Source of the DNA: JAAOII01 sp965207945
GTDB taxonomy: Bacteria; Pseudomonadota; Gammaproteobacteria; CBDBNL01; JAAOII01
Direction of reading: 5' to 3'
Length of the DNA stretch: 64,000 nucleotides
NCBI GenBank assembly: GCA_965207945.1
Contig: OZ242303.1
Coordinates: forward strand, 620,001 to 684,000
Below the pieces are notes generated by a model, which was not told where the DNA came from, did no database searches, and worked only from the letters and a program-made list of their open reading frames with translations. Shown here one piece after another: positions 51,576-60,555 of the stretch; within the stretch, counting starts at the first letter, position 1; each line of letters opens with the position of its first letter. Position numbers and translations under genes: made by a program.

Positions 51576-54302
51576 ATGAACGAGAAGACATCCATAACAG
51601 CGGCTGGAGTGGAAGACGAAGAAATCCAGGAATGGCTTGCCGCTTTTGAAGACATCTGTCGTCATAGCGGCAGAAAAAGAGGGGAGGAAATTTTACATGC
51701 AATATCGCAAAAGGCGAGTATGGAGGGGGTGGAATTACCGTTTTCCATAAATACTCCTTATGTCAATACTATACCGCGTTCTGCGGAGCCAGCTTATCCT
51801 GGAGACCTACATATTGAAAAAAGTATTCGTTCATACATAAGATGGAACGCAATGATAATGGTGATGCGCGCCAACATTAATGATTCAAGTATAGGCGGAC
51901 ACATCTCTACCTTCTCTTCCATTGCCACTCTTTATGAGATTGGTTTTAATCACTTCTTTCATGGTCCTGACAGAAAAGAAGGTGGTGATATGATTTTTTT
52001 CCAAGGACATTCTTCTCCCGGTATCTATGCTCGTTCTTTTCTTGAGGGCAGGATAACTGAGGAGCATCTTAATAATTTCCGTTGTGAGGCGGGCAAGGGC
52101 AAATATTTAGACAAGAAAAAATCTTTATCATCCTATCCACACCCATGGCTTATGCCCGACTATTGGCAGTTTCCCACTGTATCAATGGGCTTGGGTCCTA
52201 TGCAGGCAATCCATCAAGCCCACGTTATGAAGTACTTAGATAGGCGCGGACTATTACCAATGAATGACCGCAAGGTATGGTGTTTTATGGGAGACGGCGA
52301 AAGTGATGAACCAGAGTCATTGGGTTCATTAGCGCTTGCTGGACGCGAGAAGCTAGATAATTTAATATTTGTTGTCAACTGTAACTTGCAAAGATTAGAT
52401 GGTCCAGTGCGCGGTAATGGCAAGATTATTCAAGAACTTGAAGGGGTATTTAAGGGTGCCGGTTGGAATGTTATTAAGGTTTTATGGGGCAGGAGATGGG
52501 ACCCTTTATTGGAAAAAGACGATAAAGGATTATTAGTGCGCCGCATGGATGAAGTGGTTGATGGCGAATATCAGAATTGCAAGAATAAGGGAGGCAAATA
52601 TACGCGTGATAATTTCTTTGGTGCTTATGATGAATTGCGTAAGATGGTAGAAGGTATGAGCGATGAAGAAATTTATCGGCTTAATCGTGGCGGACATGAT
52701 GTGCATAAGGTTTATGCTGCTTACAAAAAAGCATTTAATCATAAAGGACAACCAACTGTAATTTTAGCAAAAAGTATTAAGGGCTACGGCACACCAGGTG
52801 AGTCGGATAATATAGCTCATTCAATTAAGAAACTGGATATGGAAGGGCTCAAAAAGTTTCGTGATAGGTTTCGTATACCAGTTTCTGATGAGAACCTGGC
52901 AAAAATGCCCTATTGTAAGCCAGCGGCTAATAGCGCAGAAAGCAAGTATCTTAAGAAAAGCCGTTCCGCCCTTGGCGGCTTCGTCCCGCAACGAAGAGAT
53001 GTGTGTGAGAAATTAAAAGTCCCCCCACTTAGCGCTTTTAAAGCGCAGCTTGAGGATAGTGGCGAGCGCGAATACTCCACTACTATGTCTTTTGTGCGAA
53101 CTCTTGCAACCCTATGCCGCGATAAAGATATCGGTTCACGCATAGTTCCCATAGTGCCAGATGAAGCAAGAACCTTTGGCATGGAAGGTCTTTTTCGTCA
53201 GGTGGGGATTTATTCAAGTGTGGGGCAAAAGTATGTTCCGCAAGATGCCGACCAAATTATGTATTATCGTGAGGATGTAAAAGGACAGATTTTACAAGAG
53301 GGTATAAATGAAGCGGGGTCAATAGCCGCCTGGATAGCCGCTGCTACCTCAACATATAATAATAACCTTACTTTGATGCCTTTTTACATTTTTTATTCAA
53401 TGTTTGGTTTTCAAAGAGTGGGCGATTTTATCTGGGCTGCGGGAGATATGCAGGCGCGTGGCTTTCTTATAGGTGCGACCTCGGGTCGCACCACTTTGGC
53501 AGGAGAGGGCTTACAACATCTTGATGGACATAGTCATATTCTTGCTGGAACAGTTCCTAATTGTATATCTTATGACCCCACATTTTCTTATGAGTTGACG
53601 GTTATATTGCGCGAAGGCATGCGCAGAATGTATGAGAAATGCGAAGGAGTATTTTATTACCTTACTACGATGAATGAAAATTATCATCATCCAGCTATGC
53701 CACCTAAGTGCGAAGAGGGAATCATTAAAGGGATGTATCTTTTTAGCGAACATAAAGGTAGCGGCGAGAGTATCAGATTAATTGGTAGCGGGAGTATCCT
53801 TTTGGAGGTGATAAAAGCAGCAGAAGTGCTTAACAAAAAATACAACCTTGGGGTTCAGGTTTGGAGCGCTCCCAGCTGTAACGAACTCACCCGTGAGGCA
53901 ACTGAAATTCAGAGACGCAGATATTTAAATCCTGCCGCAAAGAATGATGATGTTTCACATATTGATAAATGTTTGAATGGTGGGGGCAAAAGCAGCAGCA
54001 AAGGCAGCAAGGATGCTTTTGCTGGTAGTCCAGTGGTTGCCACAACTGATTATATCCGTCAGTACCCTGAACAACTTAGACCATTCATTAAAGCCCCTTA
54101 CTATTGTTTAGGCACCGATGGTTTTGGACGCAGTGATTCGCGCGCCAATCTACGAGATTTCTTTGAAGTGGATGCTAAACATATTGCTTATTATTCACTT
54201 GCCACTTTATTCCAGCAAGGTAAATTTTCGTTGGCGGAGCTTAATAAAGCGGCTGCTTCTTTGAAAGTGGATACCAAACGCCCATATTCCCTATATGAAT
54301 AA
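51576..54302 (+). CDS. aceE: Pyruvate dehydrogenase E1 component, homodimeric type
   Basis: 908 aa thiamine-diphosphate enzyme that decarboxylates pyruvate. ThDP motif GDGESDEPESLGS ... NCNLQRLDGPVRGNGKI, GRTTLAGEGLQHLDGHSHIL and APYYCLGTDGFGRSD. It is the AceE-type single-chain E1, as in gamma- and betaproteobacteria. A Ser/Lys/Gly insert (GGGKSSSKGSKDAF) near residues 803-816 is coded by a short AGC/AAG repeat. aceF follows after 39 bp; E3 is the lpd at 11544. Confidence 0.97.
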   Translation: MNEKTSITAAGVEDEEIQEWLAAFEDICRHSGRKRGEEILHAISQKASMEGVELPFSINTPYVNTIPRSAEPAYPGDLHIEKSIRSYIRWNAMIMVMRANINDSSIGGHISTFSSIATLYEIGFNHFFHGPDRKEGGDMIFFQGHSSPGIYARSFLEGRITEEHLNNFRCEAGKGKYLDKKKSLSSYPHPWLMPDYWQFPTVSMGLGPMQAIHQAHVMKYLDRRGLLPMNDRKVWCFMGDGESDEPESLGSLALAGREKLDNLIFVVNCNLQRLDGPVRGNGKIIQELEGVFKGAGWNVIKVLWGRRWDPLLEKDDKGLLVRRMDEVVDGEYQNCKNKGGKYTRDNFFGAYDELRKMVEGMSDEEIYRLNRGGHDVHKVYAAYKKAFNHKGQPTVILAKSIKGYGTPGESDNIAHSIKKLDMEGLKKFRDRFRIPVSDENLAKMPYCKPAANSAESKYLKKSRSALGGFVPQRRDVCEKLKVPPLSAFKAQLEDSGEREYSTTMSFVRTLATLCRDKDIGSRIVPIVPDEARTFGMEGLFRQVGIYSSVGQKYVPQDADQIMYYREDVKGQILQEGINEAGSIAAWIAAATSTYNNNLTLMPFYIFYSMFGFQRVGDFIWAAGDMQARGFLIGATSGRTTLAGEGLQHLDGHSHILAGTVPNCISYDPTFSYELTVILREGMRRMYEKCEGVFYYLTTMNENYHHPAMPPKCEEGIIKGMYLFSEHKGSGESIRLIGSGSILLEVIKAAEVLNKKYNLGVQVWSAPSCNELTREATEIQRRRYLNPAAKNDDVSHIDKCLNGGGKSSSKGSKDAFAGSPVVATTDYIRQYPEQLRPFIKAPYYCLGTDGFGRSDSRANLRDFFEVDAKHIAYYSLATLFQQGKFSLAELNKAAASLKVDTKRPYSLYE
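53984..54018. repeat. Short AGC/AAA-type repeat in aceE
   Basis: AAAAGCAGCAGCAAAGGCAG-like trinucleotide repetition codes GKSSSKGSK in a loop of the C-terminal domain. Confidence 0.6.
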
Positions 54303-54304
54303 AG

Positions 54305-54328
54305 GTATCAATAAACGTATCAATAATC
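54305..54328. repeat. 12-bp intergenic repeat between aceE and aceF
   Basis: GTATCAATAAAC and GTATCAATAATC in tandem, followed by a diverged third copy that supplies the TATTAT box before aceF. Confidence 0.8.
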
Positions 54329-54329
54329 G

Positions 54330-54335
54330 TATTAT
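54330..54335 (+). promoter_or_regulatory. -10-like TATTAT exactly 6 nt before aceF
   Basis: TATTAT, six bases, ATG 54342. It could give a separate leaderless aceF transcript. Confidence 0.35.
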
Positions 54336-54341
54336 TCTGAA

Positions 54342-55697
54342 ATGACAATCGTAAAGATCCCAAACATAGGAACAGACGAAGCAGTAGAGGTAATAGAAGT
54401 TCTTATAGCCAAAGGGGATAAGGTTGAAAAGGAACAGGCATTAGTGGTGTTGGAAAGTGATAAAGCATCTATGGAAGTGCCATGTCCGCAGGCAGGAGAA
54501 ATAATTGCGGTTAAGGTTAAAGTAGGGGATAAGGTTAAGGAAGGGAGCGAGGTAGCAGAATTGAATGCCTCTGATTCTGCTCCAGCGGAAACATCTGCCC
54601 CTGCGCCAGCCCCAGCGGAGACATCTGCTCCTGCGCCAGCTCCAGCGGAAACATCTGCTCCAGCTAAAGCAGAAGCACCTGCACCTAGCCCAGTAGAAAC
54701 ATCCGCTCCAGCCAAAGCACCTGCCCCAGCTCCAGCGGAAACATCTGCATCTGCATCTGCTCCGTCCGATAAATCTGTAGAGTATGAACCGACTAAATTA
54801 TCTGCACCAATGGACAATTATTATGCAGGTCCCGCAGTGCGCAAGATGGCACGAGAATTAGGAGCGGATTTAAACCAAGTTACTGGTAGTGGAGCTAATG
54901 GAAGAATATTAAAAGAAGATGTCCAGCAATATATCAAGCAGAGATTAAGCGGCGCGACAACTACGTCTTCTATAGCCGCAGCTCCTGTGGTGGATTTTGC
55001 CGCTTTCGGCAAGGTTGAAGAAGTGCCGATGGACAAGATTAAATCTCTGACGGCTGACAATATGCAAAGGGCATGGTTAACCGCGCCTCATGTTACCCAG
55101 TTTGAAGACGCTGATGTTACAGATTTAGAGAACTTTCGTAAGATGCAGAAGTCATTGGCAGAGCAGAAGAATATTAAACTCACTCCTATACCATTTTTAT
55201 TAAAAGCATTGGCTTTAACTCTGCAAGAATTACCTCAATTTAATGTTTCGTTACGAGGCAATACAATTATTCAAAAACACTACTACCATATAGGAATGGC
55301 AGTGGATACTCCAGCGGGGCTAATGGTTCCCGTAATCAAGGATGTGGATAAAAAGAATATTTGGGAGTTGGCGGCAGAAGTATCAAGCATTGCAGATAGG
55401 GCACGCAATCGCCGCATAACCGCCAATGATATGAAAGGCGGATGCATTACTCTTTCAAGTTTAGGAGCGGCTGGCGGCAGGCAATTTACGCCAATTATTA
55501 ATATACCTGAGGTGGCTATTTTAGGGGTTTCACGAGTTAATAAAGTTCCAGTATATCAGGGCGAGCATTTAGTGCCGCGTCTGATGATGCCTTTGGCGCT
55601 TTCTTATGACCATCGCGCTGTAAATGGAGTGGATGGAGCTAAATTTACTTCATATATATCAAATTTACTTGGCGATATTCGTAATCTTGCAATGTAG
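54342..55697 (+). CDS. aceF: Dihydrolipoamide acetyltransferase (PDH E2)
   Basis: 451 aa with one N-terminal lipoyl domain (lipoyl Lys in VLESDKASMEVPCP, about residue 43), a long Ala/Pro/Glu/Thr/Ser linker (about residues 80-145), an E3/E1-binding domain (AGPAVRKMARELGADLNQVT) and the catalytic core ending LSYDHRAVNGVDGA with the active-site His. E. coli AceF has three lipoyl domains; one is common elsewhere. The linker is encoded by repeats, not unusual for E2 proteins. Confidence 0.96.
   Translation: MTIVKIPNIGTDEAVEVIEVLIAKGDKVEKEQALVVLESDKASMEVPCPQAGEIIAVKVKVGDKVKEGSEVAELNASDSAPAETSAPAPAPAETSAPAPAPAETSAPAKAEAPAPSPVETSAPAKAPAPAPAETSASASAPSDKSVEYEPTKLSAPMDNYYAGPAVRKMARELGADLNQVTGSGANGRILKEDVQQYIKQRLSGATTTSSIAAAPVVDFAAFGKVEEVPMDKIKSLTADNMQRAWLTAPHVTQFEDADVTDLENFRKMQKSLAEQKNIKLTPIPFLLKALALTLQELPQFNVSLRGNTIIQKHYYHIGMAVDTPAGLMVPVIKDVDKKNIWELAAEVSSIADRARNRRITANDMKGGCITLSSLGAAGGRQFTPIINIPEVAILGVSRVNKVPVYQGEHLVPRLMMPLALSYDHRAVNGVDGAKFTSYISNLLGDIRNLAM
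54571..54765. repeat. Ala/Pro/Glu/Thr-coding linker repeat in aceF
   Basis: Repeated GCGGAAACATCTGC and GCTCCAGC elements. Low-complexity linkers of this kind are normal in E2 proteins, although here the antisense strand also stays open. Confidence 0.8.
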
Positions 55698-55714
55698 CAA
55701 TATAATTAGGCGGC

Positions 55715-55720
55715 TATAGT
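55715..55720 (+). promoter_or_regulatory. -10-like TATAGT exactly 6 nt before serC
   Basis: TATAGT, six bases, ATG 55727. No Shine-Dalgarno. Confidence 0.45.
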
Positions 55721-55726
55721 TTTATT

Positions 55727-56896
55727 ATGCGGAAAGTTAATTTTTCTCCTGGTCCTGCGGCTGTTCCGTTTGAGGTATTAACTCAAATTCAGCAAGAATT
55801 ACTGGACTGGCAATCAAGCGGTGTTTCAGTTATGGAGATAAGTCATCGCTCAGATGCTTTTTTACAACTACATAATCAATTGCAGGTTAATCTGCGCAAA
55901 GTTTTTAACATCCCTAAAGAGCATGAAATTCTTTTAATGCCAGGCGGAGCGCGTGGACAATTTTCTGCGATTCCTCTTAACCTGACTCGTAGTAGGGAAG
56001 AAGGAGGGAAGGCGGTTTATCTGATAAGCGGCTATTGGTCGGCTATGGCGGAGAGAATGGCGCGAAATATAACCAGCACCACATCAGTGTTGTTTGATGA
56101 TAAAAAATTCTTAATTATGCCAGAGGTTGATGATGCCGAATTAACTGCGGCTTATAAAGATAACTATAATTCGCGGCAAGAAGATGAAGCGCAATTACAG
56201 ACAATAAACCCTGGTGAAAATGATAAGTGGCAGGAAAAAGGTGATTACTTTCATTATTGTCATAACGAGACGATTGATGGAATTATGTTGCCTGAAATTC
56301 CCCAGGCGGGAAATCTGCCGATAGTTGCTGATGTATCAAGTTGTATTGCCGCTTGTCCTTTGGATTTCTCTCGCTTTGATTTGGCTTATGCTTGCGCTCA
56401 AAAAAACCTTGGTGTAGCAGGTATCACATTTGTTAGCATTAGCCGCGAGCTTCTAAATAATAAGGCAAGAAAAGAAACGCCAGGAATATTAAATTATCAA
56501 ACAATGCATGAGTGTAATTCTTTGTTTAATACGCCGAATACTTTTGCTGAGTATGTTTGTAACCTCGTGTGCGAATGGATTATAGATAAAGGCGGGATTT
56601 TAGAACTAAGCAAAATTAATCAGCGCAAAGCTAATGCTTTGTATAAAACGATAGATGAAAGTGATGGATTCTATGTCAATCATATAACCCCTGAGTATCG
56701 CTCTTTAACCAATGTTGTTTTTGAACTCGCGGATAAATCTTATGAAGAAAAGTTCATTAAAGATGCAGCGGATAATGGTTTTATTAATCTCAAGGGGCAT
56801 AAAATTCTGGGCGGAATAAGGGCGAGCATATACAATGCAATGAGAGAAGAAGATGTTATGGATTTTTGTTCGTTTATGAAAGATTTTAGACACTAA
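55727..56896 (+). CDS. serC: Phosphoserine aminotransferase
   Basis: PLP enzyme of serine and pyridoxal phosphate synthesis. NFSPGPAAVPFEVLTQIQQE start, VMEISHRSDAF, LLMPGGARGQFSAIPLNL, DVSSCIAACPLDFSRFDLAY and the PLP-Lys in ACAQKNLGVAGITFV. 389 aa, slightly longer than the usual 360 because of a polar insert around residues 145-165 (YNSRQEDEAQLQTINPGEND). Confidence 0.95.
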   Translation: MRKVNFSPGPAAVPFEVLTQIQQELLDWQSSGVSVMEISHRSDAFLQLHNQLQVNLRKVFNIPKEHEILLMPGGARGQFSAIPLNLTRSREEGGKAVYLISGYWSAMAERMARNITSTTSVLFDDKKFLIMPEVDDAELTAAYKDNYNSRQEDEAQLQTINPGENDKWQEKGDYFHYCHNETIDGIMLPEIPQAGNLPIVADVSSCIAACPLDFSRFDLAYACAQKNLGVAGITFVSISRELLNNKARKETPGILNYQTMHECNSLFNTPNTFAEYVCNLVCEWIIDKGGILELSKINQRKANALYKTIDESDGFYVNHITPEYRSLTNVVFELADKSYEEKFIKDAADNGFINLKGHKILGGIRASIYNAMREEDVMDFCSFMKDFRH

Positions 56897-56952
56897 TTGA
56901 TAACTAATTGATATAGCAGCGTCCAAATCAAGTAAGTTGGTAATGTTTCCTA

Positions 56953-56958
56953 TACAAT
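56953..56958 (+). promoter_or_regulatory. -10-like TACAAT exactly 6 nt before the IMPase-like gene
   Basis: TACAAT, six bases, ATG 56965. Confidence 0.4.
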
Positions 56959-56964
56959 GGGCTT

Positions 56965-57786
56965 ATGATTAGTGAACCCACCATAAATACAGTTTATCGT
57001 TTTATCCGACCACTTGCTTCATTCTTAAGAATTAAACAAACGGAACTAGCCCCCAAATATATTGGAGAAGAAAGGCTAGCCCTGTATCGCAACAAGCAGC
57101 AAGAGAATTTCGCTGCGGAACTTGAAAACTTTCTGCCCAGAGAAAAGCTTATCCTGCCGGATGACGAAGTAATGCCAATGAAATCTTATGAAGAATCATA
57201 TAGCGAGCACTACTGGCGTTACTTCCCTGTTGTTGAAGATATAAGCTATCGCAAAGGATTAGAGCGCTGGAGTGTGCTTGCTGTGAGTTATCTTAATAAA
57301 CGGCTACACAAAATTTTAATTTTTGAACCAGTTCAAGGCAGTTATTATTGGAGCCGGCTAAATAGCGGCGCGCATAGTAGAACCCATCGGTTACGTGTCA
57401 ACCTCACAGGAAAAATGGAGGGAATGACTCTTGCTATTACAAGTGATAAGGAAAGTAGGATACCGCAATTTATCCACCAAGATGCCGCGTTAGTAATATC
57501 CAGTGGTTCGCCTCTGTTAGATTTAATTGATTGCGCTGCTGGTAGATTAGATATGTTTTGCAGCCCTAATATGGGTATGTTGCTGCCAATGGCGGTTATG
57601 CTTATAAAAGAAGCAAGTGGCTTTGTGTGCTCTTTGGATGGCTCAGAGATTATAGAAAGTGAGGATCATAGAGAAATAAACAATTATTCCACGACTGACC
57701 CATCTGCCGATTATTCTTTAGTGGCAGGCAATCAGCAGCTTATCAGTGAATATAAAGCAAAAGTAGCCGCTGCTAACAAGGAATAG
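56965..57786 (+). CDS. Inositol-monophosphatase-like protein lacking the catalytic motif
   Basis: 273 aa. The C-terminal half follows the IMPase/CysQ fold: SGSPLLDLIDCAAGRLDMFC and LPMAVMLIKEASGFVCSLDG correspond to the G-S-A-x-D-L..AAGRLD and EAGG..T..DG regions. The middle (ERWSVLAVSYLNKRLHKILI) fits the strands after the metal site. The metal-binding D-P-L-D-G-T signature is replaced by FPVVEDISYRKG, the N-terminal EE motif is also gone, and the usual WD..A motif is altered. Probably a pseudoenzyme or a much diverged phosphatase. Assignment is by eye. Confidence 0.55.
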   Translation: MISEPTINTVYRFIRPLASFLRIKQTELAPKYIGEERLALYRNKQQENFAAELENFLPREKLILPDDEVMPMKSYEESYSEHYWRYFPVVEDISYRKGLERWSVLAVSYLNKRLHKILIFEPVQGSYYWSRLNSGAHSRTHRLRVNLTGKMEGMTLAITSDKESRIPQFIHQDAALVISSGSPLLDLIDCAAGRLDMFCSPNMGMLLPMAVMLIKEASGFVCSLDGSEIIESEDHREINNYSTTDPSADYSLVAGNQQLISEYKAKVAAANKE

Positions 57787-57858
57787 GAGTATATAGGAGG
57801 GGGGAATAGAGGAGACGGCTCTCAAGAACTGCCACAAATATTAATCAAAAAAACTTTC

Positions 57859-57886
57859 TTGACTTTGCATTAAAGTTTCCTATAAT
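57859..57886 (+). promoter_or_regulatory. Strong sigma-70 promoter for the PhyH-family gene, with inverted repeat
   Basis: TTGACT, 16-bp spacer, TATAAT. It is the best promoter in the window. AAACTTT (57851-57857) and AAAGTTT (57872-57878) flank the -35 as an inverted repeat and could be an operator. AGGGAA at 57913-57918 is a Shine-Dalgarno six bases before ATG 57925. Confidence 0.7.
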
Positions 57887-57924
57887 ATAACTATTAACAT
57901 ATTTAGAATCACAGGGAATAGACA

Positions 57925-58749
57925 ATGACTACAGAAAATCAAGTCCAGGAATTAATGACAGGCGCGGGCTATTTAGTTCTCCCACAGCTTTTTGACGCAT
58001 CAAAAGTTAAAGAAGCGAGAGAAATAATAATGGCAGAAAGCGCAGAAGCAGACACAGTTACTCACTTTCAAGGTAAAAGTGGCGATAAAGTGGCTTTACA
58101 AAGAAGGGTTTGGAATCTGCTGAACAAAGGAGACGTATTTGTTGATATGGTGCAGCACCCTAAAGTAATAGAGTTGGTTGGCAAGTTCCTCGGCAATGAA
58201 TTCTGCCTTGGTTCCATTGCTGCAAACCGCATCCTACCAGGAGGACCAGGACAAGAGCCACACATAGATTACCCTTATTGGGATATGTATAAAAGGGAAA
58301 GTTTCCCACATAATATCAACCCAAGCTTCCCCTTGAATTGTCAGGTTACAGTGATGTTAGACGAGTTTAGCGTAGAAAGTGGAGGAACTGCGATACTTCC
58401 TAAATCACAAAATTTGTGTCGCTACCCCAACGAAAAAGATGAGAAAGAGTTTTATGACAAGGCAGCCAGGATTACTGGTCAACCAGGAGATGTGGCTGTA
58501 TTCTTTGGAATGACGTGGCATTGCGCTATGCCAAATAATAGCGACCATGACAGAACAGGAATTTTAATTCAGTATCTGCCTAAATTCATTAAACCTATGG
58601 AGGATCAAAAACGCGGCGTCAAACAATCGGTAATTGATAGCGCCAGCCCTATTTTAAAACAATTGTTGGGCTACGACTATCCATACCCTCAGATATTGGA
58701 TGAAGCCAAAGCAGGAAATACAGAAGGAAGAAGCGCCACTGCATCCTAA
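57925..58749 (+). CDS. Phytanoyl-CoA dioxygenase (PhyH) family protein
   Basis: Fe(II)/2-oxoglutarate-dependent oxygenase, 274 aa. The iron facial triad is visible as H113-x-D115 (EPHIDYPYWD) and H199 (GMTWHCAMPNNS), with R210 (DHDRTGILIQ) for 2-oxoglutarate. The family hydroxylates very diverse small molecules, so the substrate is unknown. It has a conventional promoter, leader and Shine-Dalgarno, unlike most neighbours. Its end overlaps pyrC by 50 bp. Confidence 0.87.
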   Translation: MTTENQVQELMTGAGYLVLPQLFDASKVKEAREIIMAESAEADTVTHFQGKSGDKVALQRRVWNLLNKGDVFVDMVQHPKVIELVGKFLGNEFCLGSIAANRILPGGPGQEPHIDYPYWDMYKRESFPHNINPSFPLNCQVTVMLDEFSVESGGTAILPKSQNLCRYPNEKDEKEFYDKAARITGQPGDVAVFFGMTWHCAMPNNSDHDRTGILIQYLPKFIKPMEDQKRGVKQSVIDSASPILKQLLGYDYPYPQILDEAKAGNTEGRSATAS

Positions 58750-59791
58750 AATATCCATTCCGCGTCCGGACGATTGGCACGTTCATTGGCGGGAAGGGGA
58801 TGTATTGCCACTAACCATAGCTGCGAGTCAACGTTGCTTTGGCAGGTGTGTGGTAATGCCTAATTTGTCACGTCCGTTAACTACCGCGGACTCTATTACA
58901 AACTATGGCAAAGAGATTGCCCAACACCTTAGCGCTAACAGCAAACTACAACCGCTGTTGACAATGTATCTTACAGATGAAATTACAACGGAGGAAATAA
59001 TGGCAGCGACTAACATAACAAATTTCTTTGCAGTTAAGTGGTATCCGCAAGGAGTTACCACCAATTCTGCCAACGGAGTTACTGATATAACCAATTGCTT
59101 TGCAGTGCTGGATAAGATGCAAGAATTAGATATACCTCTTTTAGTCCATGGAGAATCTTCTAATCCACAAGATGATGTTTTTGAGCGTGAAGGAATTTTC
59201 ATAGAAACAACTCTCACTAAAGTACGCGCTAACTTCCCAGAACTGCGTATAACTATGGAACATATTAGCAGCAAAGAAGCGGTTGCTTATCTAAAAGAGG
59301 CAGGTGATAAAACCGCTGCCACTATAACTCCACAGCACCTATGGTATAACCGTAACCACCTGCTGGGTGAAACAATTAAACCCCATTTATACTGCAAGCC
59401 AATATTAAAAAGGGAAGAAGACCGCGCCGCCCTAAACTCTTTAGTAATAGATAACTTTCCGCGCGCCTTCCTTGGCAGCGACTCTGCACCTCATACCAAG
59501 GAAAACAAAGAGAGTTCCTGCGGATGTGCTGGAGTATTCAGTGCTCCGTTTTTGATGGAGATAATCACCCAGATATTTGATGAAATTGGAGCATTAGATA
59601 ATCTTGCTGATTTTACTTCTATTAATGGCGCAAATTTTTATCATTTCCCAGTAGCACAGGATAAAATAACTATCCAGATGCAAGAAAATCAAGTCCCGCA
59701 AACTATTTCCACTCAAGTTGATGCTGATACGTATGTTCCTATGGCAGCTGGCGAAACACTAAAATGGAGGGTAACCGATGTTGATGACTAA
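58700..59791 (+). CDS. pyrC: Dihydroorotase, PyrC type
   Basis: Zn enzyme of pyrimidine synthesis. Metal ligands H27 and H29 (DDWHVHWREGD), VMPNLSRPLTTADS, the carbamylated Lys in FAVKWYPQGVTTNSANG (about residue 112), LLVHGESS, TMEHISS, ITPQHLWYNRNH and GSDSAPHTKENKESSCGCAG. 363 aa. Start at 58700 overlaps the PhyH gene by 50 bp, an unusually long overlap; no other start is available in frame. Confidence 0.95.
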   Translation: MKPKQEIQKEEAPLHPKISIPRPDDWHVHWREGDVLPLTIAASQRCFGRCVVMPNLSRPLTTADSITNYGKEIAQHLSANSKLQPLLTMYLTDEITTEEIMAATNITNFFAVKWYPQGVTTNSANGVTDITNCFAVLDKMQELDIPLLVHGESSNPQDDVFEREGIFIETTLTKVRANFPELRITMEHISSKEAVAYLKEAGDKTAATITPQHLWYNRNHLLGETIKPHLYCKPILKREEDRAALNSLVIDNFPRAFLGSDSAPHTKENKESSCGCAGVFSAPFLMEIITQIFDEIGALDNLADFTSINGANFYHFPVAQDKITIQMQENQVPQTISTQVDADTYVPMAAGETLKWRVTDVDD

Positions 59792-59830
59792 GGAATACGC
59801 TAAAGAATATATAACCATCAAACACTACAA

Positions 59831-60508
59831 ATGACACGTTCTTATACCAGAGCCAGCCCCATGTATAAGAGGTTTCGCGGTTTTCTGCCAGTAGTCGTAG
59901 ACATAGAAACTGGTGGCACTGATCCGCTACAAAATCCTCTGTTAGAGATAGCTGCGGTATTCCTTGAAATTAGTGATGGTGGTTTAATCACTATAGGTCG
60001 CGAGATTTGTGACCATATCGTCCCTTATGCTGGCTCTATAATTGAGAAAGAAGCGTTGGAGATTAATCGTATTGACCCCGACTATCCTTTAAGATTTCCA
60101 CGTGATGAAACAGATGTAATGAAGGATGTTTTTGATGAAATATCTAAAGAGCTCAAAATCAGCAGATGTAAGAGGGCAATTTTGGTGGGGCATAATGCCC
60201 ATTTTGATTTATCTTTCTTAAGAGAGGCGGCAGCAAGATCTCAATTGAAGGACAGCAATCCTTTTCATGCCTTTTCCGTGCTGGACACAGTAACCATAGG
60301 AGCGCTTGCTTACGGACAGACCATTCTTTCTTTGGCATGCGACAAAGCAAAGATTGACTTTAACAATGAGGAGGCGCATTCCGCCTTGTATGATGCTCGC
60401 AAGACAGCTGAGCTATTTTGTAAGATTGTTAATGAATGGCTGTGCCTTGGCGGTTGGGATGAAGTGAATAATGTAATGGGCAAATTTACGCATAATACTA
60501 AAAAATAA
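59831..60508 (+). CDS. rnt: Ribonuclease T
   Basis: DEDDh 3'-5' exoribonuclease that trims tRNA and other stable RNA ends. LPVVVDIETGGTDPLQNPLLE carries D24 and E26, GHNAHFDLSFLREAAARS the third acid, and EEAHSALYDARKTAELF the final His/Asp. 225 aa. RNase T is largely restricted to Gammaproteobacteria, which supports the taxonomic reading. It probably helps mature tRNA-Cys, whose CCA is not encoded. Confidence 0.94.
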   Translation: MTRSYTRASPMYKRFRGFLPVVVDIETGGTDPLQNPLLEIAAVFLEISDGGLITIGREICDHIVPYAGSIIEKEALEINRIDPDYPLRFPRDETDVMKDVFDEISKELKISRCKRAILVGHNAHFDLSFLREAAARSQLKDSNPFHAFSVLDTVTIGALAYGQTILSLACDKAKIDFNNEEAHSALYDARKTAELFCKIVNEWLCLGGWDEVNNVMGKFTHNTKK

Positions 60509-60542
60509 TACATGCGGTGCTGAAACTTATAATCTGATTTCT

Positions 60543-60549
60543 GGAGGGG
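60543..60549 (+). promoter_or_regulatory. Strong Shine-Dalgarno before galK
   Basis: GGAGGGG, six bases, ATG 60556. It fixes the galK start in the first of several in-frame ATGs. Confidence 0.75.
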
Positions 60550-60555
60550 CGAGTA

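Noticed and set aside
54332..54817. Antisense open frame over the aceF linker
   Set aside because: Low-complexity Ala/Gly/Ser shadow of the Pro/Ala linker.
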